Shown: positions 29,966-40,079, counted from the first letter of the stretch. The stretch is 64,000 nucleotides of DNA from Robiginitomaculum sp. (GCA_002733495.1 NVVV01000002.1:60861-124860); one strand, 5' to 3'. Numbers and translations: made by a program. The notes: generated from the letters alone by a model not told the origin.

Positions 29966-31390
29966 ATGACTGATCGTTCTCCAGTAATGTCTAAAAACAC
30001 CTACGATTTGATCGTTATCGGGGCCGGTTCAGCCGGGTTTTCCGCTGCAATTACAGCTGCCGAACAAGGAAAAACTGTGGCCATCATCGGCTATGGCACC
30101 ATTGGTGGTACCTGCGTCAATGTTGGCTGCGTGCCGTCCAAAGCCATGATCCGCGCTGCCGAAGTGATGCACGCACATTCTGCTGCCAAGCGCTTTAATG
30201 GCATTGATGCCCAGACAAAACTGGAAAGTTGGGCCGATGTGCAGACACAAAAACAAAAGCTTGTCGATGACCTGCGCGCCGCCAAATATAGTGATATTTT
30301 GCCGCAATATGAAACCTTGTCCTATATTGAAGGTGAAGCAAAGCTGGTCACTGGCGGGGTAGAAGCCACTGGACAGTTTTACGAATCCGCTAAAATTATC
30401 ATCGCAACCGGATCACACTCATCAGTGCCACCGATTGATGGTATTTTGAGCGTCCCGCATCTGGATAGCACCAGCGCCCTTGACCTCGAACAATTGCCCA
30501 AAACCATGATTATCATTGGCGCGGGCGTAATTGGTTGTGAACTGGGGCAAATGTTTTCCCGTATGGGCACGCAAGTGACTCTGCTTTGTCGTTCAAATGT
30601 CTTGGCGGGAGCCGAGCCTGAAATCAGTAACGCACTCGCACAATCTCTTAGAGATGAGGGAATGTATGTTCACTGTGGCTCAGTTTATGAATCGATCAAG
30701 CAAGGTGATGGTAAAATCTGCTTGTGCTATCACTACAAAGGTGAAGTTCGCCATTTAGAGGCCGAACATGTCATGCTGGCTACGGGGCGCAAGGCCAATA
30801 CGGCAGGTCTTGGCCTTGAAGACATGGGCGTGGAGCTCGCCAAAAACGGGGGCATCAAGATCGATGAATTCATGCAGACCAATATACTAGGCATTTATGC
30901 TGCTGGCGATGTGACAGGCACGGACCAATTCGTTTATATGGCGGCTTATGGTGCCAAATTGGCGGCGAATAACGCCATAAAGGGAAATGCCATGCGCTAC
31001 GACAATAGCGTCATGCCTGCCGTTGTGTTTACTGACCCCAATTATGCCAGCGTGGGCCTCACCGAAGCTGCGGCCAAAGCAGAAGGTATTGCCGTTAAAA
31101 CCTCGATTCTTGATCTAGAACATGTGCCGCGCGCGCTGGCGGCCAGAGACACACGCGGACTTATTAAACTGGTTGCCAATGCCGACGATAATAAACTGCT
31201 CGGCGCGCATATCCTCGCGCCCGAAGGTGCTGACACCATTCAAACGGCGGCACTCGCCATCAAGACAGGCATGACCTATATCGAACTTGGCGAAATGATT
31301 TTTCCCTACCTGACGACTGTAGAGGGCCTCAAACTGGCGGCGCAGGCCTTTGACAAGGACGTGGGCAAGCTTTCCTGTTGTGCGGGATGA
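29966..31390 (+). CDS. merA: Mercuric reductase without N-terminal HMA domain
   Basis: GTCVNVGCVPSK active site; C-terminal vicinal Cys LSCCAG. Confidence 0.95.
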   Translation: MTDRSPVMSKNTYDLIVIGAGSAGFSAAITAAEQGKTVAIIGYGTIGGTCVNVGCVPSKAMIRAAEVMHAHSAAKRFNGIDAQTKLESWADVQTQKQKLVDDLRAAKYSDILPQYETLSYIEGEAKLVTGGVEATGQFYESAKIIIATGSHSSVPPIDGILSVPHLDSTSALDLEQLPKTMIIIGAGVIGCELGQMFSRMGTQVTLLCRSNVLAGAEPEISNALAQSLRDEGMYVHCGSVYESIKQGDGKICLCYHYKGEVRHLEAEHVMLATGRKANTAGLGLEDMGVELAKNGGIKIDEFMQTNILGIYAAGDVTGTDQFVYMAAYGAKLAANNAIKGNAMRYDNSVMPAVVFTDPNYASVGLTEAAAKAEGIAVKTSILDLEHVPRALAARDTRGLIKLVANADDNKLLGAHILAPEGADTIQTAALAIKTGMTYIELGEMIFPYLTTVEGLKLAAQAFDKDVGKLSCCAG

Positions 31391-31405
31391 TTTGGGTAAC
31401 GGATC

Positions 31406-31516
31406 ATGGCTTCCACAGACCTGAAACTTGAAGAAACCGGCAGTCTGCCCAAACCCGGCCTCATTGGCAGACTGGTTCGTCTCGGTTTTGGGACTTTGTG
31501 GGTGCTGTCAGACTAA
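31406..31516 (+). pseudogene. 5' fragment of a post-merA ORF cut by the IS6 end
   Basis: MASTDLKLEETGSLPKPGLIGRLVRLGFGTLWVLSD*, last codons lie in the IS end. Confidence 0.5.
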
Positions 31517-31972
31517 AGCGAAGTGGTCTCTGAAGTTGCAAATTGAGCGTAGTTTAGGTGGCAAGTTGGGCACCTCAGCCAGTGCGTTTGATCGGTTTTC
31601 TTTGAATGTGGTCCTTAGGGTTAGCTGACGGTCGTGGTTGAAATGGTTGTGGATGGATGAGTGGTTTGGTACGAACTTTTGTAAGGTTGCAAAACTCCTA
31701 AATTTGAGCATCGCCCGCTCGCGTCTACGAAAAGGTTGGTGGGAGTTCTCTGCTCGGTTATTGAGCCACCTTTTGATCTGTTGGCGCGGTTCATTACCAA
31801 TGTTTTTCATAGCAGCACGATATGATTTTAAGCGGTCTGTCACGACCATCTTGGGTTTGCCGTATCGTTTCATGGTTTTCTTCAAAAACTTCAATGCAGC
31901 TTTGTCCGTTGTTATGGGCGCATAGTTTCTGTTAATTGTTGCCAGACTTAATGTTTGGGGGGCGTACCGCAT
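31501..31972 (-). mobile_element. IS6-family insertion sequence fragment (C-terminal half of the transposase)
   Basis: TTDKAALKFLKKTMKRYGKPKMVVTDRLKSYRAAMKNIGNEPRQQIKRWLNNRAENSHQPFRRRERAMLKF; N-terminal half missing. Confidence 0.85.
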
Positions 31973-33158
31973 GAAACTTACACAACCGTCAGCGCAGAAT
32001 GAAAAAACTTTTCGTCGTCAACGCGATTTGATTCTGGCGGCAACAGGTGATGGTATTTACGGCATCAACACTGATGGGAAAACTATGTTTGTGAACCCTG
32101 CCGCGGCCAAAATGTCAGGCTTTGCTGACGAAGAAATGCTTGGCCTTAGTCAACATGAATTAATGCATCACACCCACCCGGATGGCACCCCCTACCCTGT
32201 TCATGAATGCCCGATCTATGCCGCTTTTAGAGACGGCAAGGTACATAGGTGTTCTGATGAGGTCTTCTGGCGCAAGGATGGCACCAGCTTCCCCGTGGAA
32301 TATGTCAGCACCCCAATCTGGGATGAGGGTAAACTCGTGGGCGCTGTTGTTTCATTTCGTGATATATCAGAACGCAAGGCTGCCGAAACAGCCCTGGAGC
32401 AAAGCAAGCAAAGAGAGCGTGACTTGCAAAGTGATCTGCACCATGTTTCCCGTTTAAGCGCCATGGGAGAAGTGGCCTCTGCCATGGCACATGAATTAAA
32501 TCAGCCATTAACGGCCATGATGAATTATGTTCAGGCGTCTCGAAGGCTGCTCGATACTGAGGATCAAGGCGCTAAAGACAAGGCAATTGGGTATATGGAC
32601 AGGGCTATAGAGCAGGCAAGTCGTGCCGGCGGCATCATTCGCAGCCTGCGCAAGTTTGTAGAAAAAGAGGATGCGGACAGAACCTTCGAGTGTATCAACA
32701 CCATTATTGAAGAGGCTGTCGCTCTGATCTTACCAGGAGGAACTGACACCAGCATACGCTTTGAAACGGCACTGGCAGCAGATTTACCCCATATTCTGGT
32801 CGATAAAATCAGATTGCAGCAGGTTGTTGTCAATCTGGTGCGTAATGCACTTGAAGCTCTGCACGGTACCAAAGACGCCAGCATTGAGATTTCCACAACC
32901 TTGGACTCAAAAGACATGATTGAAGTGTGTGTTAGCGATAATGGGCCGGGGCTTTCAGACGCGCTCAAAGGGAAATTATTTCAATCCTTTGTCTCAACCA
33001 AAGGCGAAGGAAAGGGCATGGGCGTTGGGCTTTCCATTTGCCGCACGATCGTCGAAGAGCATGAAGGTAAAATCTTCGCGTTAGACAATACGGACGGAGG
33101 TGTAACCTTTTGCTTCACGTTACCAACACGACCAGAACAGGAAACACAGGATGCCTGA
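31971..33158 (+). CDS. PAS-domain sensor histidine kinase, FixL-like
   Basis: PAS (ILAATGDGIYGINTDGKTMFVNPAAAKMSGF), HisKA (MGEVASAMAHELNQPLTAM), HATPase. Confidence 0.88.
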   Translation: MKLTQPSAQNEKTFRRQRDLILAATGDGIYGINTDGKTMFVNPAAAKMSGFADEEMLGLSQHELMHHTHPDGTPYPVHECPIYAAFRDGKVHRCSDEVFWRKDGTSFPVEYVSTPIWDEGKLVGAVVSFRDISERKAAETALEQSKQRERDLQSDLHHVSRLSAMGEVASAMAHELNQPLTAMMNYVQASRRLLDTEDQGAKDKAIGYMDRAIEQASRAGGIIRSLRKFVEKEDADRTFECINTIIEEAVALILPGGTDTSIRFETALAADLPHILVDKIRLQQVVVNLVRNALEALHGTKDASIEISTTLDSKDMIEVCVSDNGPGLSDALKGKLFQSFVSTKGEGKGMGVGLSICRTIVEEHEGKIFALDNTDGGVTFCFTLPTRPEQETQDA

Positions 33159-33786
33159 TAATCAGACTGTTTTTATACTGGATGATGATGATGCGGTGCG
33201 TGATTCCCTGGAGGCATTGCTAGAATCACATGGTTTTATGACAAAACCCTATGCCTCGGCATATGCTTTTCTGGATGAGGTTACCGCATCGAAAAACGGG
33301 TGTTTAATCCTTGATATTCGTATGCCAGAAATGAATGGGTTGGATGTGCAGGATTGCCTTTCAAAGAGAAATATCTCTCTTCCGGTTATCATCATCACCG
33401 GCCATGGCGACTTGCCAATGGCGGTGCGAGCGATGAAGGGCGGCGCTCTGGACTTTATTGAAAAACCATTTGACGAAGATGGACTGTTGAAGGCTGTGCG
33501 TCGGGCGCTGGATATTGGGGGGAAAATTTACAAGGACGCGGCTATACGCGATAATCTGGCAAAACGGATCAACAAACTTACCCCCCGCGAATATGAAGTG
33601 TTGGTGCAGATCGCTTCTGGCCACCCCAACAAGGTGGTTGCTTTTGAACTGGGTATTAGTCCACGCACCGTAGAGATTCACCGGGCACGGGTGAGTGAAA
33701 AAATGAAGGCGCGTAACTTGTCGCATCTAGTTCGCATGGCCATTGAGGCAGGTATTCTTAACCTTGGGCAACCAACTGCAAATTAG
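33151..33786 (+). CDS. FixJ-family response regulator
   Basis: Receiver (FILDDDDAVRDSLEALL...LDIRMPEMNGLDVQ) plus LuxR-type HTH; overlaps the kinase stop. Confidence 0.88.
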   Translation: MPDNQTVFILDDDDAVRDSLEALLESHGFMTKPYASAYAFLDEVTASKNGCLILDIRMPEMNGLDVQDCLSKRNISLPVIIITGHGDLPMAVRAMKGGALDFIEKPFDEDGLLKAVRRALDIGGKIYKDAAIRDNLAKRINKLTPREYEVLVQIASGHPNKVVAFELGISPRTVEIHRARVSEKMKARNLSHLVRMAIEAGILNLGQPTAN

Positions 33787-33834
33787 GGATATTCACGTAT
33801 ATTTTTTCGGCATTTGAATACCTAATATTCAGAC

Positions 33835-34200
33835 ATGAAGCAGTGTATCCTTGTTATCGATGATGATGCCGCCGTGCGGGATTCATTATCCGCCTTGCTG
33901 GAATGTGCCGGGTATAGCGTGCAATCTTTTTGTTCCGGCGCTCAATTTTTTGATGCGGCACCACGGAGTGAGTGTCAGTGCCTGATTGTCGATATGCATA
34001 TGCCAAGCATGAGCGGTTTACAGGTTGCTGAACGCCTGAAGCTGGAAAATCGCAATATCTCCATTATCCTAATAACCGGGAATCCTAATGCCGCCCTGAA
34101 ATTGCAGGCGGAAAAGTATGACATTGCCATAATTCTGGAAAAGCCCTTTCGTCATGACGCATTATTGGATGCCGTATCCAATTGCCAAACCTATAGGTAA
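33835..34200 (+). CDS. Stand-alone receiver-domain protein
   Basis: ILVIDDDAAVRDSLSALLECAGYSVQSF...IVDMHMPSMSGLQV; no output domain. Confidence 0.85.
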   Translation: MKQCILVIDDDAAVRDSLSALLECAGYSVQSFCSGAQFFDAAPRSECQCLIVDMHMPSMSGLQVAERLKLENRNISIILITGNPNAALKLQAEKYDIAIILEKPFRHDALLDAVSNCQTYR

Positions 34201-34225
34201 TTCTCCCTAGGTATAAAACCGAATT
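34194..34225 (+). promoter_or_regulatory. Duplicated TAGGTA box upstream of the isochorismatase-family gene
   Basis: TAGGTA at 34194 and 34208 (14-bp period), then TAAAACCGAATT; 21 bp identical to 37486-37506. Confidence 0.65.
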
Positions 34226-34300
34226 TTGCTAAGCACTCTCACTTCTTAAGTTCTGCTCATACCGGCCAACCCAAGCAATATGGCCTTAAGGAGAGAGAAA

Positions 34301-35077
34301 ATGAAAAACAGGAACCTTCACCTCGGATCGCAATTTCTGAACATTATAATGTTTGGGCTTTTTCTGGCAGTGATGATTACCAACGTCGCGCAAGCTGCTG
34401 GCTTGCCTGACCCAGGCATGAAAATAGACCCCGCTAGGACAGCATTGGTGGTTACCGATCCGCAAAATGATTTTCTTAGCCCAGATGGTGTGGCTTGGGG
34501 TGTGGTTGGCAAAAACGTTGTTGCGAATAATACCGTCGCCAATATCGAAAACCTTTTCAAAACCGCCAAAAACATTGGCATGCCGGTTTTTGTGTCGCCG
34601 CATTATTATTTCCCCCACGACCACCGCTGGCAGATGGAAGGATCACTAGAGCGCCTGATGCACAATATCGGCATGTTTGACCGCAAGGATGCACTGTCCC
34701 TTGATGGCTTTGAAGGCTCTGGTGCCGATTGGCTAACACAATACAAACCATATATTGCCGATGGCAAAACCGTGGTCACCAGTCCGCACAAAGTTTATGG
34801 CCCTGAAACCAATGATCTGGTTTTACAATTACGCAAAGCCGGGATCGACAAGATTATTCTGGCTGGCATGTCCGCCAACCTCTGCACCGAATCTCATATG
34901 CGTGAGTTGATGGAGCAAGGTTTTGAAGTTCTGGTTGTCTCGGATGCTACTGCCGCCGCGCAATTGCCGGGTCTTGATGGCTATGCTGCTGCGCTTACCA
35001 ATTTTCGCATGATCGCCAATCATGTTGGCTCGACCAGCGAAACCATTACTGCCATTAACACGGCTTACCAGAATTAG
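34301..35077 (+). CDS. Exported isochorismatase-like cysteine hydrolase
   Basis: Signal peptide; TALVVTDPQNDFLSPDGVAW; LAGMSANLCTESHMRELMEQGFEVLVVSDATAA. Confidence 0.85.
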   Translation: MKNRNLHLGSQFLNIIMFGLFLAVMITNVAQAAGLPDPGMKIDPARTALVVTDPQNDFLSPDGVAWGVVGKNVVANNTVANIENLFKTAKNIGMPVFVSPHYYFPHDHRWQMEGSLERLMHNIGMFDRKDALSLDGFEGSGADWLTQYKPYIADGKTVVTSPHKVYGPETNDLVLQLRKAGIDKIILAGMSANLCTESHMRELMEQGFEVLVVSDATAAAQLPGLDGYAAALTNFRMIANHVGSTSETITAINTAYQN

Positions 35078-35125
35078 CCCCCGACCCTGTGAGCCCCTCC
35101 CCCTGCCGCAGGGTCAATCTCAGAG

Positions 35126-35160
35126 CCCGACCGGACAAACACCGGTCGGGTTCCCTTTTT
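35126..35160 (+). terminator. Rho-independent terminator
   Basis: CCCGACCGG / CCGGTCGGG stem followed by TTCCCTTTTT. Confidence 0.8.
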
Positions 35161-35325
35161 AATCCACAGTACAGAAGACTAAGAATGTTGATTAAGTTCA
35201 AAACTGATCTAGCCGCGATACCAGTAAAGACGATGGCACCAGAGGCTCGTGTTTTACTGGAATAAATAAAACCAAAATGAGATTTGCACCCAATATCTAC
35301 CGGACACAGGAGCGAGAAATTAGAC

Positions 35326-35745
35326 ATGACTGCAACTAAACTCATCCCCCCATTCACGTATCAAACAGCAATTGCCAAGGTTCAGGCTGCCGAAGATGGT
35401 TGGAACTCACGGGATCCAACGCGGGTGACCCAAGCCTATAGTGAAAACTCTGAGTGGCGCAATCGCGACCTGTTTTTCACGGGCCGGGCGGCCATCGAAG
35501 CTTTTCTAAGAGATAAATGGGAAAAAGAGTTGGACTACAAACTCATGAAAGAATTGTGGGCCTTTATTGGGAACCGCATTTCTGTGCGCTTTGAATATGA
35601 ATGGAGACATGCAAAAACCGATCAATGGTATCGTACCCATGGAAACGAACACTGGGAGTTCGACGATGACGGCCTGATGCGCCGCCGCGATATGAGCGCC
35701 AATGATATTCCCATCAATGAGACAGACCGCAGGTTGACCCACTAA
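35326..35745 (+). CDS. DUF1348/NTF2-like protein
   Basis: [59 protein letters not shown]. Confidence 0.8.
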   Translation: MTATKLIPPFTYQTAIAKVQAAEDGWNSRDPTRVTQAYSENSEWRNRDLFFTGRAAIEAFLRDKWEKELDYKLMKELWAFIGNRISVRFEYEWRHAKTDQWYRTHGNEHWEFDDDGLMRRRDMSANDIPINETDRRLTH

Positions 35746-35769
35746 GATACAAAACAACAGAGGCACAGC

Positions 35770-36426
35770 ATGACCCGTAATTTGAACATGGATTTTAGAA
35801 AGTCGGTTGTTATTAACACCTCAAAAAAGGAATGGGTTCCAAGTCGGCTTCCAGGCGTGGCTCGCAAGATGCTCGAAAGGGAAAGCGCTGAATCGGGCAG
35901 AGCGACAACAATCGTTCGTTATGAGCCAGGAAGTGTATTTTCTACTCATACCCATGAGGGCGGTGAGGAATTTTTTGTTCTGGATGGTGTGTTCTCAGAT
36001 AAAACCGGCGATTTTGGTGCCGGAATGTATGTACGAAACCCTGTTGGTTCCACACACAGTCCTTTCAGCACAGATGGCACACAAATTTTTGTAAAGCTCG
36101 GTCAAATGAAGCCTGATGACCAGAGTTATGTTCGCATTGATACACGTAATGAACAGTGGTTGCCGGGATTGATTGATGGCCTCAGTGTGATGCCCCTTCA
36201 CCAATATGAGGGTGAGCATGTAGCACTTGTGAAATGGCAAGAAGATACGGTCTTCAATAGGCATTCTCATCCTGGAGGAGAGGAAATTCTGGTCATAGAG
36301 GGCGTTTTTGAAGATGAACATGGACGTTATCCAAAGGGTTGCTGGATCAGAAACCCGCCCGGCAGTATGCACACACCCTCTAGTTCAGAAGGTTGTACAA
36401 TCCTCGTCAAGACAGGCCATTTGTAA
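35770..36426 (+). CDS. ChrR-like bicupin protein
   Basis: Two cupin repeats: FSTHTHEGGEEFFVLDGVF and FNRHSHPGGEEILVIEGVF. Confidence 0.8.
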   Translation: MTRNLNMDFRKSVVINTSKKEWVPSRLPGVARKMLERESAESGRATTIVRYEPGSVFSTHTHEGGEEFFVLDGVFSDKTGDFGAGMYVRNPVGSTHSPFSTDGTQIFVKLGQMKPDDQSYVRIDTRNEQWLPGLIDGLSVMPLHQYEGEHVALVKWQEDTVFNRHSHPGGEEILVIEGVFEDEHGRYPKGCWIRNPPGSMHTPSSSEGCTILVKTGHL

Positions 36427-36491
36427 GACGGGGTAATAGTAATTCTCTTCCCACATCCTACTTATGAATAACGACTTTAAGGAGAAAGCTT

Positions 36492-37469
36492 ATGGGACTT
36501 TTACAGGACGGCGTTTGGCGTGACGATTGGTATGACACCAAATCAACCAAGGGAAAATTTGTTCGCAAGCAGTCCAGCTTTCGAAACTGGGTAACCAAAG
36601 ATGGCGCAGATGGACCAACGGGCGCGGGTGGATTTCAAGCCGAGGCCGGTCGTTATCACCTTTATGTTTCCCATGCCTGCCCCTGGGCACACCGCACCAT
36701 GATTTTTCGGGCCATAAAGGGGCTGGAAGACATGATTTCCATCTCGGTAGTCAACTGGTTCATGCGCGAGAACGGCTGGACGTTTGACCCTGTGGATGGT
36801 GTCATCTCGGATTGCATCCATCAAGCGCAATACATGCATCAGGTCTATACGGCAGCCCAGAGCGACTATAGCGGGCGTGTAACTGTACCGGTCCTTTGGG
36901 ACAAAAAACAGAACACGATTGTTTCCAACGAATCATCGGAAATCATCCGTATGTTCAACGGCGCTTTTGATGATGTTGGTGCCAAGACGGGCGATTATTA
37001 TCCTAAACATTTGCGCACCGAAATTGATACGTTGAATGAGCGCATCTATTCGACCGTCAACAATGGCGTGTACAAAGCTGGCTTCGCCACTACGCAAGAT
37101 GCCTATGAGACTGCGCTTACGCCGCTTTTCGAAACCCTGAACATGCTGGATCAACGACTTGCCACATCGCGATATTTAATGGGCGCAGAAATTACCGAAG
37201 CGGATTGGCGTTTGTTCACTACGCTTGTGCGCTTCGATCCAGTTTATGTTGGACATTTCAAATGTAATCTGAAACGCATTGCCGATTACCCCAATCTTTC
37301 GGGCTATGTGCGTGAACTCTACCAACAACCAGGCGTGGCTGAGACCGTACATATGGATCATATCAAGTCTCATTATTATGGCAGCCATGACATGATTAAC
37401 CCAACCGGCATTGTGCCCGTTGGGCCTGTGCTGGATTTTGACGCACCCCATGATCGCGCTAGCCTCTGA
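36492..37469 (+). CDS. Glutathionyl-hydroquinone reductase (Xi-class GST)
   Basis: YHLYVSHACPWAHRTMIFRAIKGLEDMISISVVNWFM with CPWA active site. Confidence 0.92.
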   Translation: MGLLQDGVWRDDWYDTKSTKGKFVRKQSSFRNWVTKDGADGPTGAGGFQAEAGRYHLYVSHACPWAHRTMIFRAIKGLEDMISISVVNWFMRENGWTFDPVDGVISDCIHQAQYMHQVYTAAQSDYSGRVTVPVLWDKKQNTIVSNESSEIIRMFNGAFDDVGAKTGDYYPKHLRTEIDTLNERIYSTVNNGVYKAGFATTQDAYETALTPLFETLNMLDQRLATSRYLMGAEITEADWRLFTTLVRFDPVYVGHFKCNLKRIADYPNLSGYVRELYQQPGVAETVHMDHIKSHYYGSHDMINPTGIVPVGPVLDFDAPHDRASL

Positions 37470-37474
37470 CCCCC

Positions 37475-37506
37475 TAGGTAAAACCCCCTAGGTATAAAAC
37501 CGAATT
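37475..37506 (+). promoter_or_regulatory. Duplicated TAGGTA box upstream of the alpha/beta hydrolase
   Basis: TAGGTA at 37475 and 37489 (14-bp period), then TAAAACCGAATT; 21 bp identical to 34205-34225. Confidence 0.65.
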
Positions 37507-37579
37507 CTCTCCCAATCGAGCTTGAGTTATTTTTCAGCACCATTGCAAACCCGCGATGGCAAATAAGCTGGAGGATTAA

Positions 37580-38614
37580 ATGACAAGCACTGCCCTGACC
37601 CTGTACAACCCAAAGCCAAAGCCGCGCAAGTTACGGTTGTTACGCTTGGCATCAGCCGCCGTTATCGCCTCAACATTGGCAATGACCATGATGACAGTGC
37701 CGCAAACGGCACAAGCAGAAACGACCATCTCGGCGGAAGTTCGTGAAAATTCTGTTTTTTACAAAAACATAAAAATAGATGGTATTTCAATCGCGTATCG
37801 TGAAGCTGGTGACCCGGCAAAACCAACCATCTTGCTTTTACACGGCTTTCCCACTTCTTCACAAATGTTTCGTAATCTGATCCCGGTACTGGCGGAAAAA
37901 TACCATGTATTGGCCCCGGATTATCCAGGTTACGGCGCCAGTGACATGCCATCCCGCGAGGCGTTTGAATACAGTTTTGCCAATTTTGCCAACGTCGTAG
38001 AAGGCTTTGTAGACGCCAAGAAGGTGTCTTCATACGCGCTCTATCTGATGGATTATGGCGCACCTGTCGGCTACCGCCTGTTTGCCAAAAACCCAGAACG
38101 AGTTACCGGTTTCATTATCCAGAACGGCAATGCTTATGAAGAAGGCTTGCTTGAGTTTTGGGAGCCCATCAAGGCCTATTGGAACGAACCAAATGCAAAA
38201 AATCGCGATGCCTTACGTGGCCTGCTGACGATTGACGCCACCAAATGGCAATACACCCATGGAGTGGGCAATGTCGATAAAATTAGCCCCGACACTTGGC
38301 ACACAGACCAATACCTTCTGGACCGCGAAGGCAATAATGACATTCAACTGGATATGTTTCTAAGCTATGCCAGCAATGTTGATGAATATCCCTCTTGGCA
38401 GGGCTTATTCAGAGAGTTTCAGCCACCTGCGCTGATCGTCTGGGGTAAGAATGACCATATTTTTCCTGCCGATGGCGCCCATCCCTACAAGCGTGATCTG
38501 AACAATGTTGAGTTTCACCTTTTGGACACTGGCCATTTCGCCCTTGAAGAATATGGCGATGAGATCGGCACAGAAATTCTTGATTTTCTGGACAGAGAAG
38601 TCACAAAAAACTGA
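37580..38614 (+). CDS. Exported alpha/beta hydrolase, haloalkane dehalogenase-like
   Basis: Signal peptide; [64 protein letters not shown]. Confidence 0.85.
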   Translation: MTSTALTLYNPKPKPRKLRLLRLASAAVIASTLAMTMMTVPQTAQAETTISAEVRENSVFYKNIKIDGISIAYREAGDPAKPTILLLHGFPTSSQMFRNLIPVLAEKYHVLAPDYPGYGASDMPSREAFEYSFANFANVVEGFVDAKKVSSYALYLMDYGAPVGYRLFAKNPERVTGFIIQNGNAYEEGLLEFWEPIKAYWNEPNAKNRDALRGLLTIDATKWQYTHGVGNVDKISPDTWHTDQYLLDREGNNDIQLDMFLSYASNVDEYPSWQGLFREFQPPALIVWGKNDHIFPADGAHPYKRDLNNVEFHLLDTGHFALEEYGDEIGTEILDFLDREVTKN

Positions 38615-38665
38615 GTACCTACATGGGATTAGGGCGCATCAATTGGTGCGCCCATATTTCAGTTC

Positions 38666-39319
38666 ATGGAGAATGTTATGGCCCGCGCCTTTGCAAAGAT
38701 CGCCTTCACACCCTCGGTTCGTAAAGAGCAGGAGCGTCTTGGCTCTGCTGATGCTTATGCCAAGTGGCTTTCACCAGAAATATCCGGAGGTGAGAAATTA
38801 ACCGAGGCAGAGGCTTTGTTTATCGCTGAGCGTGATGGGTTCTACCAAGCCAGTGTTTCCGAGACCGGCTGGCCCTATGTGCAGTTTCGCGGTGGACCGC
38901 GCGGGTTTACTAAAGTGCTGGATGAGAGAACCATTGCTTATGCCGATTTTCGCGGCAATCGTCAGTATGTAAGCGTTGGCAACTTATCCAAAGACGATCG
39001 TATTTCACTGATTTTGATGGATTATCCCAACCGGCGCCGCTTAAAGGTCTGGGGCCGGGCAAAACTGGTTAATATTGAGGACGATCCTGAACTGGTTGCA
39101 CAGCTTCATGACGAGAGTTATCGCGCACGCCCCCAACGAGCGGTCATCATCACAATTGAGGCGTTTGACTGGAATTGCCCACAGCATATTCCGCAACGCA
39201 TGACGATCGAAGAATTAGAACACCATTTGGCCCCATTGTACGAAAAGATTGCGGACTTATCTGCTCAAAACGGGAAATTGCAAAAATCTATTGAAAAATA
39301 TCAAAATCAGTCAAGTTAG
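38666..39319 (+). CDS. Pyridoxamine 5'-phosphate oxidase-like flavin-binding protein
   Basis: FIAERDGFYQASVSETGWPYVQFRGGPRGFTKVLDERTIAYADFRGNRQYVSVGNL. Confidence 0.85.
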   Translation: MENVMARAFAKIAFTPSVRKEQERLGSADAYAKWLSPEISGGEKLTEAEALFIAERDGFYQASVSETGWPYVQFRGGPRGFTKVLDERTIAYADFRGNRQYVSVGNLSKDDRISLILMDYPNRRRLKVWGRAKLVNIEDDPELVAQLHDESYRARPQRAVIITIEAFDWNCPQHIPQRMTIEELEHHLAPLYEKIADLSAQNGKLQKSIEKYQNQSS

Positions 39320-39761
39320 TTTTCTAAACTCACGCGATTGTCCGTCTTCATATGAAGTGGAACATCTCTTTCATCTTGACCTCAGTGGAGAAAAAGATGG
39401 GTATTTCCACACCGCTCAAATCGACTTTAATCTGACAGTGCGGACTTAGGTTGCCATTTTAGTCTAACAATGTCGCTTTGCGTTCTTTTTGATAAAAAGT
39501 CGACGATTTTGAAACTTGACCGAATCTATTTCCTGCAACCCCCATATTCTGAAAAACATCTTGCCACTGACGGCTGGACGCATGAGAGAAGCTGGGCGCT
39601 TTGATTGTGGGATAAATATTTTCCTAGAAATGATCTAAGCCCAGTGCTTCAGACGTATAAAATGCTTTTGCATCCAAACTGGTTTGTGGAATATATCCAG
39701 TTTCTGGTGAGACGGAATGGTGGTGTGCGTAGTCATCGGCGAACCGGCCTCACGCCTGAGA

Positions 39762-39930
39762 TTCCCTGTTAACAGGGAAAATACAGGGAAATATTGTAAT
39801 TTTGGATCAAATTGCGATTTTTACTCTTAAATACCCTCATTGTTTCCGCGTCATACAAGGTAAATTCCCTAAAGTTCATAACAAGGAATTTTGTCAAATA
39901 AACAAGGTAATGATTCCTCTTATCAGGGAA
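39762..39930. repeat. TTCCCT/AGGGAA half-site cluster with an 18-bp perfect palindrome
   Basis: TTCCCTGTTAACAGGGAA at 39762; further half-sites at about 39783, 39865 and 39924. Confidence 0.6.
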
Positions 39931-40079
39931 CGGAGTGCGCCCGGATTTCCTGTGAGTTTTTGTCAGACGATGCCCAGTATCGCAAAGGGCACTTTCTCAA
40001 TGAAAACAACTACAACTTGTATTTTGAGAAAGCCTGTGTTACCGACAAACAATCACATTGAATAACTTCGGGGGTTTTC

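Noticed and set aside
39425-39450. Possible extra IS6 end (TCTGACAGTGCGGAC)
   Set aside because: Only about 10 bp resemble the IS6 end at 31501 and no transposase sequence is adjacent.
39802-40065. 87 aa ORF before the TIR-like operon
   Set aside because: Spans the TTCCCT/AGGGAA half-sites and its translation reflects the repeats; treated as noncoding.
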